From Sulfurospirillum diekertiae (GTDB lineage Bacteria > Campylobacterota > Campylobacteria > Campylobacterales > Sulfurospirillaceae), in the NCBI RefSeq assembly GCF_002162315.1, contig NZ_CP021416.1, positions 1,500,207 through 1,564,206 of the forward strand: a stretch of 64,000 nucleotides of DNA, read 5' to 3'. Made by a program: the position numbers and the translations under genes. The notes under the pieces were generated by a model that did no database searches, had not been told where the DNA came from, and saw only the letters and a program-made list of their open reading frames with translations. This document shows positions 10,603 to 20,170 of the stretch, piece after piece. The stretch's first letter is position 1. Every line of letters begins with the position of its first letter.

Positions 10603-11256
10603 ATGTTAGATGAAATAAGAACAATTACCATCAAAGAATTAAAAGAAGAGATCAAAGAAAATCTAGAATATGCTCATCCCGAAAAAAATGAAAGTGTAGC
10701 TGCTGCCAATGCCTTTGGTGTACACTATGGATTTAAACCCTATGTAAATGATATTTTTTTTGCAACAGAAGATGAAGCGGTTGCCTATACGTTTAACACA
10801 GAAACAATCTATCAAAACATTAAAGAGCTTAATGATAGTGCAAAAGTTATTGAAAGTTATGATGATACAGAAGATACCTTGTGCTATGCTATTTTTAATG
10901 ATATTGATAAAATTGCTCTTAAACAAGTCTTTTTTAGCCCCAAATCACAAAATGAAATTACAATCAAATTTCTCTTTGAAGAAGAGCAACTTTGTGTCTC
11001 TGATGAGAGTTCTCTAATGTTTACATGTAAACTAATGGATAGCGGTGAGACTGTATGGAACGAGGAAGAAAGTATTGAATTAATGTTCGAAAAAGAAGGG
11101 ATTTTATACCCTGAGAATATTCGTAAGTTAGTAGAGGGCTTGTGGCTTTCTTGGAGAAACTATGAAAGAACTCTTGAAGAACTTGAAAAAGATCTAAATG
11201 CTTTAGTAGCATGGATTAATGCAATGACAAAAACAAAGCCCAATTTTATAGAATAA
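10603..11256 (+). CDS. Hypothetical acidic cytoplasmic protein
   Basis: 217 residues with no family I recognise. There are no signal peptide or membrane segments. It is rich in Glu and Asp; the C-terminal part (GLWLSWRNYERTLEELEKDL) looks helical. AAAGGAAG precedes the ATG. It sits between the chemoreceptor/HD-GYP pair and the kinase, so a role in the same signalling block is possible but unproven. An exact TTTACATGTAAA copy lies inside it at 11020. Confidence 0.75.
   Translation: MLDEIRTITIKELKEEIKENLEYAHPEKNESVAAANAFGVHYGFKPYVNDIFFATEDEAVAYTFNTETIYQNIKELNDSAKVIESYDDTEDTLCYAIFNDIDKIALKQVFFSPKSQNEITIKFLFEEEQLCVSDESSLMFTCKLMDSGETVWNEEESIELMFEKEGILYPENIRKLVEGLWLSWRNYERTLEELEKDLNALVAWINAMTKTKPNFIE
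11020..11031. repeat. TTTACATGTAAA palindrome inside a gene
   Basis: Read in the TTT-ACA-TGT-AAA frame (Phe-Thr-Cys-Lys) of the hypothetical gene. Confidence 0.9.
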
Positions 11257-11294
11257 GTTGAAAGTTTTTATAATTCATGAGAAAGGAAAGCTAA

Positions 11295-12978
11295 ATGAAG
11301 TTGGAAAAAAAGATTATCCTTTCTATTATGGGAGGTATGCTCTTAGGATTTACGGCATTTCTTAGTATCAACTATTCTATGATGTATGAAACAACCAGTA
11401 CAGAAATCTATGATAAACTTAAAGGTAAATCTGCTGATTTAACACGAGATATTGAAGAATGGTTGGGAGATAAGCAGCGAACAGCTCTTGCTTTGGCTCG
11501 GCGTGCACAGAATCTTCAAGATAGATCACCTGCTAATGTACGAAACTATCTCTACCTCGTCAATCAATCTGCCAATATTGATGCTTCTATGGTTTACTAC
11601 AAAGGTCAAACCCTCATTCATACAGAACCTGACTGGGCACTTACTCCACAAGAGGAAGAAGCCAATATGCCTTATCAAACGATGTTGGCTAATGGTTTTA
11701 ATCCTACAATCAGTAAAGTTTTTAAAAGCCCTATTAATAAAATTGATAATATGGTTGCGGCGATTGCTCCTTTTAATGGAGATAGTGTGGCAACGTTGGT
11801 TGTTGAGATTAAAGATGTGGAAGAAAAAGTTTCTTCGAGTAACTTGGATGGAGGTTTTGCAGCACTTATCGATGTAGACCGAAGACTTCTTGTTGATCCA
11901 AATCCTAATTTTATCGGTAAGAAAATTTCTGAATTTAATCCAGAACTTGGCTGGATGGAAGAAAAAATATTTGCACTAAAGTCAGGATATATTGAATACC
12001 TTGTAAAGGGGAAAGTTTATTTGGCTTTTTTTGATACGATTGAATCTACAGGATGGAAAGTGGTACTCACGTTAAAAAAAGAAACTGCTTTTGCAAATTT
12101 GACGGTGCAAACAAAGAAGTTGATCTTGATTAGTGTAATCTTTTTTATTCTAGGTGCTATATTTATTGTTATCATTAATATTTTACATGAATATTGGAGA
12201 CGCGAAATTGAGCTGAAACGAGATGAATATGAGTTTATTTTAGCACATCGTTCTCGCATCAGTGAGATAGGTGAACTCATCTCTGGGATTAATCATCAAT
12301 TGCATCAACCTTTGAATTCTTTAAGTCTTTTATCCTCTTCAATGCTTTCCAAATCAAAAAATAAAACACTGACTTCTGAAGTTTTAGAAGAGAACCTTAT
12401 CATGTCTCAAAAAGCTATTGCGCTTATGTCTACGACTATTGGGATGTTTCGAAACTTTTATAGGTTTGATGGAAATGCCACTACTTTTTGCTTAAAACAG
12501 TGTATAGACGGGGTTTTACAAGTTCTTTTATATTGATTTTTCTCGTCACAATATCAGTGTTGAGATTGACTGTGATAGATGTGACATGTTAAACATTACT
12601 TCTGTAGATAACTTCATTCAACAAGTATTACTGGTTCTGCTTCAAAATGCAAAAGAAGCATTACTGATGACGAATGACAGAATAGATAATAAAATACAAA
12701 TCCATGTTTCTCTTGATGGTGAATTAGTCAACGTTGATATTGCAGATTGGGGAGAGGGAATTAGTAAAGCGATTGAAGAAAAACTTTTTGACAATATTAA
12801 AAGTTCTAAAAAAACTTTAGGCAGTGGTATTGGGCTTTATTTTGCAAGAAAATTAGCCAGAGAAAAACTCAAAGGTGATCTTGTATTGGTGCAATCTTCA
12901 ATGCCAACAATATTTAGATTTTCTTTTAAAAATTATTTATCTCCAAAGGAGCAAAACGATGCATCTGCAAACGCTTAA
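11295..12978 (+). pseudogene. Sensor histidine kinase with the same Cache-type sensor as the chemoreceptor, frameshifted before the ATPase domain
   Basis: The first frame (11295-12536, 413 residues) has TM1, a periplasmic domain closely matching the chemoreceptor at 8035 (shared [21 protein letters not shown] or [22 protein letters not shown] or ATGWKVV), TM2 and an H-box with NHQLHQPLNS around residues 332-341. It stops at 12536. The N-box (LLQNAKEAL) and G-boxes (DWGEGIS, GSGIGLYFARKL) follow one frame over to 12978. One base fewer in the T-rich stretch at about 12523-12530 restores one protein of about 560 residues. If the break is real the kinase is dead. The regulator gene overlaps its end. 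Confidence 0.8.
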
Positions 12979-13648
12979 TTTACTTAATGATATCTGTGTA
13001 CTTATAGTCGAAGATGATGAGATTGCAAGAACGACGATTAAACAAGATATTAAGCCCTATTGCAAAGCTTGCTATGAAGCGGCAGATGGACTAAGTGGAT
13101 TGCAAAGTTTTAAAGAACATCATATTGATGTTATTATCACGGATATTCATATGCCTGGTATTAATGGACTGGATATGATTAAAGAGATATTAAAACTCAA
13201 ATCCGAACAATTGTTTATCGTTATGACTTCTTATGATAATGATAAAAACTTGATTGAGAGTATGAAAGAGGGAGCGTGTAGTTTTTTGCGTAAGCCTTTA
13301 GATATAGAAGAGTTACAAACAGCTCTTATAATGAGTTTAGGAAGAATCAAATATACGACAAAAATTCTTAGTGAAAGTGTTTATATTGATTACCAAAAAG
13401 AGATTATATATATAGATAATCAACCTGTTTTTCTCTCACATACAAGCAATAAAATATTTTGGTTATTGTCTTACAATATAGGTCGTTTGGTTTCTTATAA
13501 TATGATAGAAGATTACATTTACGATGGCGAATCTGTTAATAAAAATATCTTACACAATGCTATCCTGAGAATTAAAAAACAACTTCACTCTATTGATATT
13601 GAAAACATCCCAAGTGAAGGATATATTTTAAAAGTTAAAACATTGTAA
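12959..13648 (+). CDS. Response regulator (receiver plus winged-helix DNA-binding domain)
   Basis: 229 residues from the ATG at 12959, which has AAAGGAG upstream and overlaps the kinase gene by 20 bases. The receiver domain has acidic VEDDE, the phosphoacceptor Asp near residue 62 (IITDIHMPG), Thr/Ser in VMTSYD and Lys in FLRKPL. The C-terminal part (about 140-229) has the OmpR-like winged-helix pattern ending in NIPSEGYILKV. It is the partner of the kinase just upstream and probably controls the cytochrome/flavoprotein operon that follows. Confidence 0.88.
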   Translation: MHLQTLNLLNDICVLIVEDDEIARTTIKQDIKPYCKACYEAADGLSGLQSFKEHHIDVIITDIHMPGINGLDMIKEILKLKSEQLFIVMTSYDNDKNLIESMKEGACSFLRKPLDIEELQTALIMSLGRIKYTTKILSESVYIDYQKEIIYIDNQPVFLSHTSNKIFWLLSYNIGRLVSYNMIEDYIYDGESVNKNILHNAILRIKKQLHSIDIENIPSEGYILKVKTL

Positions 13649-13907
13649 TTAGTTTTAGCGAGTCAAATTAACTATCAAAAAATTTATTTCTGAAGCAAAT
13701 GATTAAATGTACAGGACAGAATAGTGTTTTTGTTTGTGTACAAGGATATTTTATAAAGTAAAACTACTTCATTACATGGTTTACATGTAAGCATTTTCTA
13801 TCTTCAACACCTCCTTTAATTTTAAGTTTTTTTTAATTTTCAGATGAGTTCTCTGATAGTGTATTGCTTTATACTTAAACTTAGAAATTAAAAAGAAAGG
13901 TTGTAAC

Positions 13908-14372
13908 GTGAAAAGAGTTTTTCCAATACTTGGCATCTTTCTTTTTTCCATTGTGTTACTGTGTATCTCTGTACAGGCTGTTGACAATGCTATGTCACCT
14001 ACTACTACAGCCAAAGAGGCTACACCTGTGATAGAAGTAAGCAAGGAATTAAGAGACCAATACCCAATCAAATCGCACCATGCGAAGTTATCCATAGATT
14101 GTATTCACTGTCATGATGACCAAGGACGTGTTCCTGCTAAATTTGAATACATTGGGGATAAAGGGTGTCTTAGCTGTCATGGAAGTAAAGAAAAAATGGC
14201 CAAACGAACAGGATTTATGGATATGTTCCATACCAATCCTCATAATTCCTATCATGATGGCCCAACATTATCATGTGATGAGTGTCATAAAGAACATGAA
14301 CCTTCACAAAATAGATGTATGGAGTGTCACGAAAAAGAGGTTCCTAATTGGATGAAGAAGGTAATGCCATGA
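13908..14372 (+). CDS. Periplasmic tetraheme cytochrome c
   Basis: 154 residues, GTG start with AGAAAGG upstream. A hydrophobic N-terminal signal/anchor is followed by four CxxCH heme sites: CIHCH, CLSCH, CDECH and CMECH, plus additional His residues suitable as distal ligands. It would carry electrons in the periplasm. The gene overlaps the NrfH/NapC-type gene by ATGA, and the flavoprotein gene follows; this three-gene set resembles the Wolinella FccABC type of periplasmic flavocytochrome reductase, where a small tetraheme cytochrome passes electrons to the flavoprotein. Confidence 0.85.
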   Translation: MKRVFPILGIFLFSIVLLCISVQAVDNAMSPTTTAKEATPVIEVSKELRDQYPIKSHHAKLSIDCIHCHDDQGRVPAKFEYIGDKGCLSCHGSKEKMAKRTGFMDMFHTNPHNSYHDGPTLSCDECHKEHEPSQNRCMECHEKEVPNWMKKVMP

Positions 14373-15007
14373 TAAAAAATATTTTTACGTCTATTAAAAA
14401 GAAAATTCCACTTCTTTTAGTTGTAGGAATTGTTGTAGGCTTTATCGTTTCTTATACATCCTATGAAGCAATATCAAGAACAGGAACGCCTCAGTTTTGT
14501 GTTGTTTGTCATGAAATGGCGCCGATGAGAGCATCATATGATAACGATGTTCATGGTGGCAACGGTAAAACAGGCATAAGAGTCAATTGTGTTGATTGCC
14601 ATCTTCCTCATAATAATCTTGTCAATTATGTTTTTACAAAAGCAAAAAATGGAATGTCTGAAGTAGGTACTCATTTTTTTGGAAATCCAGATGCTATAGA
14701 CTGGCAACAAAAGAGAGAAGAGCGAGCTAAATTTGTTTATGATGATGGATGTATTAAGTGTCATAGCAATTATGCAACAAATGAAAAAATAAGTCCAAAA
14801 GCTCGACAAATGCATGAGCATTATAATGGACTTCTTGGTACAAATAAAGAATTGGGTTGTGCAAGTTGTCATGCAGAGATAGGACATAACGGACTTAATA
14901 ATATGTTAAATATTTATAAGCCAGAACACGCTCTTTATGAAAAAGGCTCTGCAAAAGAAAAAATTAAAATAAATGAAAAATTATACGGAAAAGGAAGTTC
15001 TAATTAA
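14369..15007 (+). CDS. NapC/NrfH-family membrane-bound tetraheme quinol dehydrogenase
   Basis: 212 residues starting at the ATGA overlap. One N-terminal transmembrane helix (IPLLLVVGIVVGFIVSY) anchors a periplasmic domain with CVVCHEM, CVDCH, CIKCH and CASCH heme sites. The first site with a following Met matches the NrfH pattern. The family oxidises menaquinol and hands electrons to periplasmic cytochromes, here presumably to the tetraheme protein upstream and the flavoprotein downstream. Confidence 0.88.
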   Translation: MIKNIFTSIKKKIPLLLVVGIVVGFIVSYTSYEAISRTGTPQFCVVCHEMAPMRASYDNDVHGGNGKTGIRVNCVDCHLPHNNLVNYVFTKAKNGMSEVGTHFFGNPDAIDWQQKREERAKFVYDDGCIKCHSNYATNEKISPKARQMHEHYNGLLGTNKELGCASCHAEIGHNGLNNMLNIYKPEHALYEKGSAKEKIKINEKLYGKGSSN

Positions 15008-15098
15008 CAAAGTATCCCCTAAAACAAAAATAAAAAACAGAACAGAATAAGGTGCTCGCAAGAGTCAATACATACGAAAAATCAAAAAAGGAAAAAAG

Positions 15099-16808
15099 AT
15101 GACAAATCAATCAAGACGAAATTTTTTTAAGACCAGTGCAATTGGTACAGGAGTTGTGGCATTAGGTGCAACAGGAATTGGTTCAAGTTTGAGTGCTGCA
15201 GAAAAAGGTCCAGATTTAGATAAAGCAGCTGCGCAACCTTTTATCACTGAAAGAGGAATTGCTCCTTCAAAAAATCCTGCATATCCAAATACTTTACCAA
15301 AAGTTGATGCAAGCCAAGTTAAAGAGACTGTTGAAGCTGATATTATCGTCATTGGAGCTGGTTTTGCAGGTATGTGTGCAGCTATTTCTGCTGTAGAAGT
15401 TGGTGCAAAAGTAATTGTGTTGGAAAAATATAAAAGACCAGGTGCCCGTGGTGGCCATATTACTGCATTTGGTTCAGATTTTCAAGATAAACACGGAATC
15501 ACTAAAGATATTCATCCAAGACAAATCGCGAAAGAACTTGAACGATGGGGACAAGGACGTGTTGATGAAGACTTACTAAGACTCTTTATTGAAAAAAGTG
15601 GCGCATGTATGGATTGGCTCGATAACACATTGAAAACAAAAGGCTTTCAAAATGGTCAATGGTTTGAAGGTTGTAAAGATCCATTCTATTATGAACACCC
15701 AGTAACACATATGTTTAGAGATAAAAATGGCGTACCTGGTAACGCACCTGTGGTTGATGCTCTTGTTGAAATTGCAAAAGAGAAAGGCGTAGATGTAGTT
15801 TTTGAAGCGAGAGCACTTAAACTTGTTAAAGATGGTAATAAAGTTACAGCAGTTATTGCTAAAACCAAAAAAGGTTATGTTCAATATGCAGCTAAAAAAG
15901 CTGTTATTATAGCATCAGGCGATTATGCTTCAAATCATGATATGGTTTCTTACTACTCTCAAACATCATCACTTGCAGATGCTCAAATTTATTTTCCAAG
16001 TAAATCCAATACCGGTGATGGTCATATGATTGCTATGGATATTGGTGGTGCTATGCAAAGAGATGCAAACCATGCTGCAGTTATTCACTTAGAAGCAGGT
16101 GCAAAAAGTTATAACTTTTTACATGTAAACGCATATGGTAAACGTTTTAAAAATGAAGATATCAATACACAATCAATGAGTTGTGGTAAATTGTATCAAA
16201 AAGATGGCATTGCTTGGTCTGTTTATGATGCAAACGGTCTTAGCTATGCAGAAGAGATGATGAAGAAAAAAATTGGTGGTGGTTTATTCTTTGGCCAACA
16301 AGATAAAATTGTAGGCGTTAAAGAATGGAGCATGGACGATGAAAAACATATGCTTGAAAAACATATTTCTGAGGGAAAAGTTGTTGTTGCTAACACTCTC
16401 GAAGAACTTGCAGATAAAATGGGTGTTCCAAGAGCAGAATTTGTTAAAACTGTTAAAAGATACAATGAAATTGTCAAGGTTAAGAATGATACAGATTTTG
16501 GTAAAAGATCTGAATGTCTTTATCCTGTTGAAAAGGCACCTTTTTATGCTGGTAAGCTTTTGGCAACATTACTTACAATGTGTGGCGGTCTTAGTACGGA
16601 TGATAGAATGCTTGTTCTTGATAAAGATGATAAAGCATTTGATAACCTCTATGTTGCTGGTGCTGCACAAGGTAACTTCTTTGCAGGCGATTACCCAACA
16701 ATCTGTCCAGGTATTGGTCATGGACGTTGTATGACATTCGGACGCCTTACTGGTCTAGTTGCTGCAGGTAAGAGTGTTAATGATGTTAAAACAAAAATGA
16801 CACTATAA
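15099..16808 (+). CDS. Tat-exported FAD-dependent reductase of the flavocytochrome c/fumarate reductase superfamily
   Basis: 569 residues. Tat signal SRRNFFK at 5-11 with cleavage likely after LSAAE or nearby, a Rossmann FAD site IIVIGAGFAGMCAA near residue 83, and the C-terminal FAD site NLYVAGAAQGN. The family reduces unsaturated acids in the periplasm (fumarate, methacrylate, urocanate and others). The usual fumarate-reductase end signature with GGVH and HGxNRLGG is not present; instead the region reads CGGLSTDD and DYPTICPGIGHGR. Substrate therefore probably differs from fumarate. There are no CxxCH sites, so electrons must come from the two separate cytochromes upstream. A Shine-Dalgarno AAAGGAAAA precedes the ATG. 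Confidence 0.85.
   Translation: MTNQSRRNFFKTSAIGTGVVALGATGIGSSLSAAEKGPDLDKAAAQPFITERGIAPSKNPAYPNTLPKVDASQVKETVEADIIVIGAGFAGMCAAISAVEVGAKVIVLEKYKRPGARGGHITAFGSDFQDKHGITKDIHPRQIAKELERWGQGRVDEDLLRLFIEKSGACMDWLDNTLKTKGFQNGQWFEGCKDPFYYEHPVTHMFRDKNGVPGNAPVVDALVEIAKEKGVDVVFEARALKLVKDGNKVTAVIAKTKKGYVQYAAKKAVIIASGDYASNHDMVSYYSQTSSLADAQIYFPSKSNTGDGHMIAMDIGGAMQRDANHAAVIHLEAGAKSYNFLHVNAYGKRFKNEDINTQSMSCGKLYQKDGIAWSVYDANGLSYAEEMMKKKIGGGLFFGQQDKIVGVKEWSMDDEKHMLEKHISEGKVVVANTLEELADKMGVPRAEFVKTVKRYNEIVKVKNDTDFGKRSECLYPVEKAPFYAGKLLATLLTMCGGLSTDDRMLVLDKDDKAFDNLYVAGAAQGNFFAGDYPTICPGIGHGRCMTFGRLTGLVAAGKSVNDVKTKMTL
16118..16129. repeat. TTTACATGTAAA palindrome inside a gene
   Basis: Lies in the flavoprotein gene, read as TTA-CAT-GTA-AAC (Leu-His-Val-Asn). 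Confidence 0.9.
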
Positions 16809-16825
16809 GTTACATTTTTGAGATA

Positions 16826-16890
16826 GGTCTGCTTGTAATAAGCAGACCTTGTATGTACCCTTGCGAGGTTATATACAAGGTCTTTTATCT
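16826..16890 (+). terminator. Two overlapping hairpins between the flavoprotein gene and ribA
   Basis: Hairpin A pairs GGTCTGCTT (16826) with AAGCAGACC (16840). Hairpin B pairs AGACCTTGTAT (16844) with ATACAAGGTCT (16873) and is followed by TTTATCTTAT. They share the AGACC bases, so both cannot form fully at once. This may be a simple double terminator or a switch in front of the rib genes. Confidence 0.6.
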
Positions 16891-16936
16891 TATATCTCTA
16901 CATAGCAATAGATAAAACGTTATTAAAGGATATGGA

Positions 16937-17500
16937 ATGAACATTAAAATCTCAAATATTGCTAATCTTCCATCCAAATTTGGAAATTTAAAAATCCAAT
17001 CTTTTCAAGAAGGTATTAAAGAGCATTTAGTGATTTTCAAAGAACCTCTTGGGCAGATTCCATTGGTTAGAATTCATAGTGAATGTTTAACAGGGGATGC
17101 ACTTGGCTCTTTAAAATGCGATTGTGGTGAACAGCTTGAGTTTGCATTGCAGAATATCTCATCACTTGGTGGAATGATCATTTACTTACGTCAAGAAGGA
17201 CGCAATATTGGTTTGTTTAATAAAGTAAATGCCTATGCGCTACAAGATCAAGGGTTCGATACTATTGAAGCAAATCATCAGTTGGGTTTTAAAAGTGATG
17301 AACGTAGTTATGAAGTGGTAGAAACTATTTTAGAGCATTTTAAAATTGATAAAATTCGTTTGCTTACGAATAACCCTAAAAAAATGAGTTGTTTAAAAAA
17401 CATTATGATTATTGAAAGATGGCCAATTATTATACCTTCAAATAATCATAACGTTGATTATTTGAAAACTAAAAAAGAAATGATGGGTCATTTACTTTAA
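16937..17500 (+). CDS. ribA: GTP cyclohydrolase II
   Basis: 187 residues. It opens the imidazole ring of GTP, the first step of riboflavin synthesis. Visible features: the zinc-binding region HSECLTGDALGSLKCDCGEQL and the LRQEGRNIGL substrate-binding motif. AAAGGATATGG precedes the ATG. It is nine bases from ribB; ribH follows. The group would supply FMN/FAD to the flavoproteins around it. No classical FMN riboswitch is recognisable upstream. Confidence 0.93.
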   Translation: MNIKISNIANLPSKFGNLKIQSFQEGIKEHLVIFKEPLGQIPLVRIHSECLTGDALGSLKCDCGEQLEFALQNISSLGGMIIYLRQEGRNIGLFNKVNAYALQDQGFDTIEANHQLGFKSDERSYEVVETILEHFKIDKIRLLTNNPKKMSCLKNIMIIERWPIIIPSNNHNVDYLKTKKEMMGHLL

Positions 17501-17509
17501 AGGAAAAAC

Positions 17510-18580
17510 ATGAATGCAATATTAAGCGATCAAAAAACATTCCAGGCTATTATCCGCGTTAATCAAGCGATTGAGGATATTAGACAAGGCAAGATGGTTG
17601 TTATGGTAGATGATGAAGATAGAGAAAATGAAGGTGATTTAGTTTATGCTGCTTCTTTTTCTACACCACAAAAAGTTAATTTTATGGCAAGTCATGCAAA
17701 AGGGCTTATCTGTGTTGCTATTTCAAAAAAGATAGCAAATAGATTGCAATTAGAGCCTATGGTCAAAAAAAATGATTCATCATATGAAACCGCTTTTACA
17801 ATTACAGTCGATGCAAGAACAGCAGCAACGGGTATATCTGCAGGTGAGCGTGATATGACCATAAAAATTTTAGCAGATGGTGGATCGCATGAATCAGAAC
17901 TCGTTCGTCCCGGCCATATTTTTCCATTGATTGCTAAAGAGGGTGGTGCATTAGTAAGAATAGGTCATACTGAGGGTTCTGTAGATTTATGTCGTTTAGC
18001 AGGACAGGGTGACTCTGCCGTTATTTGTGAAATCATGAAAGAAGATGGAACAATGGCTAGACGTCCTGATCTGGATATCTTTTGTGCGAAGCATGAATTA
18101 AATATTGTCTATATTTCTGATATTGTAGAGTATCGCATGATGAATGAATCACTTATTCGTGTTATTGCCGAATCAACAACGCAATTTTTAGGCAAAGATG
18201 CCAGACGTTATGACTTTGTGGATCATAATGATAACCATCATATAGCCTATGCGTTTGGAAATATTAAAAATAGATCAGCAGTAAAATTTCATAGTATTAT
18301 GCCTGATAATGAACTTTTAGCTGATACAAAAAAATATAATAGCTTAATTCAAGCCATACACTATCTGCAAAAAAGTGGTGGAGTATTGATTTTTATGGAT
18401 AATGGAACACAAGATATGTCTAAAATTCGTGAATACGGTATAGGTGCGCAAATAATTAAACATCTAGGTATAGAAAATATAGAACTTTTAAGTGATAGTA
18501 AGAATAAAGAGTTTGTTGGCATTAGTGGGTTTGGCCTTAGCGTCATTAAAAGTACGAATGTTAATGAAACTGTTGCTTAA
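17510..18580 (+). CDS. ribB: 3,4-dihydroxy-2-butanone 4-phosphate synthase with a degenerate GTP cyclohydrolase II-like tail
   Basis: 356 residues. The N-terminal ~205 residues are RibB: DDEDRENEGDL (acidic metal loop), SAGERDMT, RPGHIFPL and GHTEGSVDL. The C-terminal ~150 residues have the fold length of RibA but lack its Cys zinc site, as in other Campylobacterota RibBA-like proteins where the second domain is not active; the separate ribA gene upstream fits. It converts ribulose 5-phosphate to the four-carbon riboflavin precursor. AAAGGAAAA precedes the ATG. Confidence 0.92.
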   Translation: MNAILSDQKTFQAIIRVNQAIEDIRQGKMVVMVDDEDRENEGDLVYAASFSTPQKVNFMASHAKGLICVAISKKIANRLQLEPMVKKNDSSYETAFTITVDARTAATGISAGERDMTIKILADGGSHESELVRPGHIFPLIAKEGGALVRIGHTEGSVDLCRLAGQGDSAVICEIMKEDGTMARRPDLDIFCAKHELNIVYISDIVEYRMMNESLIRVIAESTTQFLGKDARRYDFVDHNDNHHIAYAFGNIKNRSAVKFHSIMPDNELLADTKKYNSLIQAIHYLQKSGGVLIFMDNGTQDMSKIREYGIGAQIIKHLGIENIELLSDSKNKEFVGISGFGLSVIKSTNVNETVA

Positions 18581-18601
18581 AATAACAAGTATTTATTGTC
18601 A

Positions 18602-18727
18602 ATGAAAATAAAGAGTAAAAAAGGTATCAGTGTAATGGGTTTCTATCTTGTAGCGTATGGTTTAAGTTGTGTTGTGTTGGGAATGATGATTGGCACATGC
18701 ATTCAATTCTCTAAAATTAATAAATGA
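18602..18727 (+). CDS. Possible small membrane protein (41 aa)
   Basis: An open frame with one long hydrophobic segment (FYLVAYGLSCVVLGMMIGTC) and a basic N-terminus. There is no clear Shine-Dalgarno site. It lies between ribB and ribH. It may be a real small protein, but support is weak. Confidence 0.3.
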   Translation: MKIKSKKGISVMGFYLVAYGLSCVVLGMMIGTCIQFSKINK

Positions 18728-18788
18728 GTCTGCAATGGATTATATCAGTATATCCATTTTGTTAAAATGTATGATATGAAGGATAATA

Positions 18789-19259
18789 ATGAATATTGTA
18801 GAAGGTAAATTGTCCCTAAATGGTGACGAAAAAGTTGCTATTATTAATGCACGCTTTAACCATATCATCACAGATCGTTTGGTAGAAGGAGCGCGGGATG
18901 CCTATTTGAGACATGGTGGCAAAGATGAAAATTTAGATCTTGTTTTGGTACCGGGTGCATTTGAAATTCCAATGGCACTTAATCGTCTTTTGGCTTGTAG
19001 TAAATACGATGCAGTATGTTGTTTAGGTGCAGTAATACGTGGTTCAACGCCACATTTTGACTATGTGTCTGCAGAAGTGACCAAAGGTGTGGCCAATGTA
19101 GCACTTCAATTTGCTAAACCAGTCGCTTTTGGTGTCCTGACAGTGGATAGCATTGAACAAGCAATTGAACGAGCAGGTAGTAAAGCAGGTAATAAAGGTT
19201 TTGAAGCAATGGTTACTGTCATTGAACTATTAAGTCTATACTCTGCATTAAAGAATTAA
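18789..19259 (+). CDS. ribH: 6,7-dimethyl-8-ribityllumazine synthase
   Basis: 156 residues, the usual length. It condenses the RibB product with the ribityl pyrimidine. Motifs: [41 protein letters not shown] and [21 protein letters not shown] precedes the ATG. Riboflavin synthase and ribD are not in the window, so the pathway needs genes elsewhere. Confidence 0.95.
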   Translation: MNIVEGKLSLNGDEKVAIINARFNHIITDRLVEGARDAYLRHGGKDENLDLVLVPGAFEIPMALNRLLACSKYDAVCCLGAVIRGSTPHFDYVSAEVTKGVANVALQFAKPVAFGVLTVDSIEQAIERAGSKAGNKGFEAMVTVIELLSLYSALKN

Positions 19260-19453
19260 GAAAAAGTTATAGATGTAGATATTGATAGAATTGATGGTGT
19301 TTTTTTGAGCATCGAGATAGATAGAAATACTACTGAATATTATTTAATGATTAAAGAATTAGTAGAAAAATTATTATTATCTACAAACAACCTATAATTA
19401 TTTTCTATACTTACATTTATAATAATTAAATATTTTAAAAATAAGGATAGAAT

Positions 19454-19987
19454 ATGGCACACATAGCACTTTGCGTCTATGAAAATATGAGTGATTCTGT
19501 TAAAAAACATGCGGATAAGAAATTGGAAAAAACGGGTAGCTTGGGTGAGATATTTCAGCTACTTGCATTAAATGAAGACGTTTATTTTGCTACAGATACT
19601 ATGGTTTCCAAGTTTCTCTTGAAAGAAACATTACTCCCTTATGTCACCAAACAAAGAATTGCAATATTAGTATCATTGGATAATGGGTGTAAAATGTGTG
19701 CAGGTGTACACAAGCAACTTGCACGGGCTTTAGGTGTGAGTGAGGTTGAAATTGAAGAAATAGCATTAGGTATTGATGCCCTAAGTTGTAGTGAAGCTGA
19801 AAAAAGGTTACTTCATTTTTGTATTCGTGCCTCAAAAAAAGATAACTATAAAATCATGAAAGAAGATATAGAAGTTATCAAGGCGTTTGGATACAGTGAA
19901 AAAGAGATCTTTGAAGCGGTTTGTATTGTTGGATATTTTAATTATATCAATACCTTATCTAATACATTTGGTCTTGGAAGCGAATAA
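19454..19987 (+). CDS. AhpD-like carboxymuconolactone decarboxylase family protein
   Basis: 177 residues, all helical in outlook. The motif CKMCAGVH fits the CxxCxxxH redox site of AhpD-type proteins, which act as small thiol peroxidases or disulfide reductants. A Shine-Dalgarno AAGGATAG precedes the ATG. It stands directly before the pceA regulatory region and may protect against oxidants or take part in thiol chemistry; no direct link to dehalogenation can be shown. Confidence 0.75.
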   Translation: MAHIALCVYENMSDSVKKHADKKLEKTGSLGEIFQLLALNEDVYFATDTMVSKFLLKETLLPYVTKQRIAILVSLDNGCKMCAGVHKQLARALGVSEVEIEEIALGIDALSCSEAEKRLLHFCIRASKKDNYKIMKEDIEVIKAFGYSEKEIFEAVCIVGYFNYINTLSNTFGLGSE

Positions 19988-20170
19988 AACATAAAATATT
20001 AGGGACGACTTTTTATCTTACTTTTTTTTTTAAAAGCGTTCCTTTAACACAAATTATTGTCTGATATATTGACAAAATCTTTATAAAATCTCCAAAAATA
20101 TAAAAAAAAGAAAAGTATTTACTTATTACTTCGTAAATATTATTAACTTTCATTATTTTAAAATTAAAAT
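19988..20170. other. AT-rich region upstream of the pceA regulatory array
   Basis: No gene. A T-rich stretch around 20020-20035 follows the AhpD-like gene and may act as a terminator, but no strong stem is visible. The stretch 20080-20170 is extremely AT-rich, as expected for curved promoter DNA. Confidence 0.4.

Noticed and set aside
16826-16936. FMN riboswitch before ribA
   Set aside because: The paired segments do not show the conserved FMN element; only two simple hairpins are visible.
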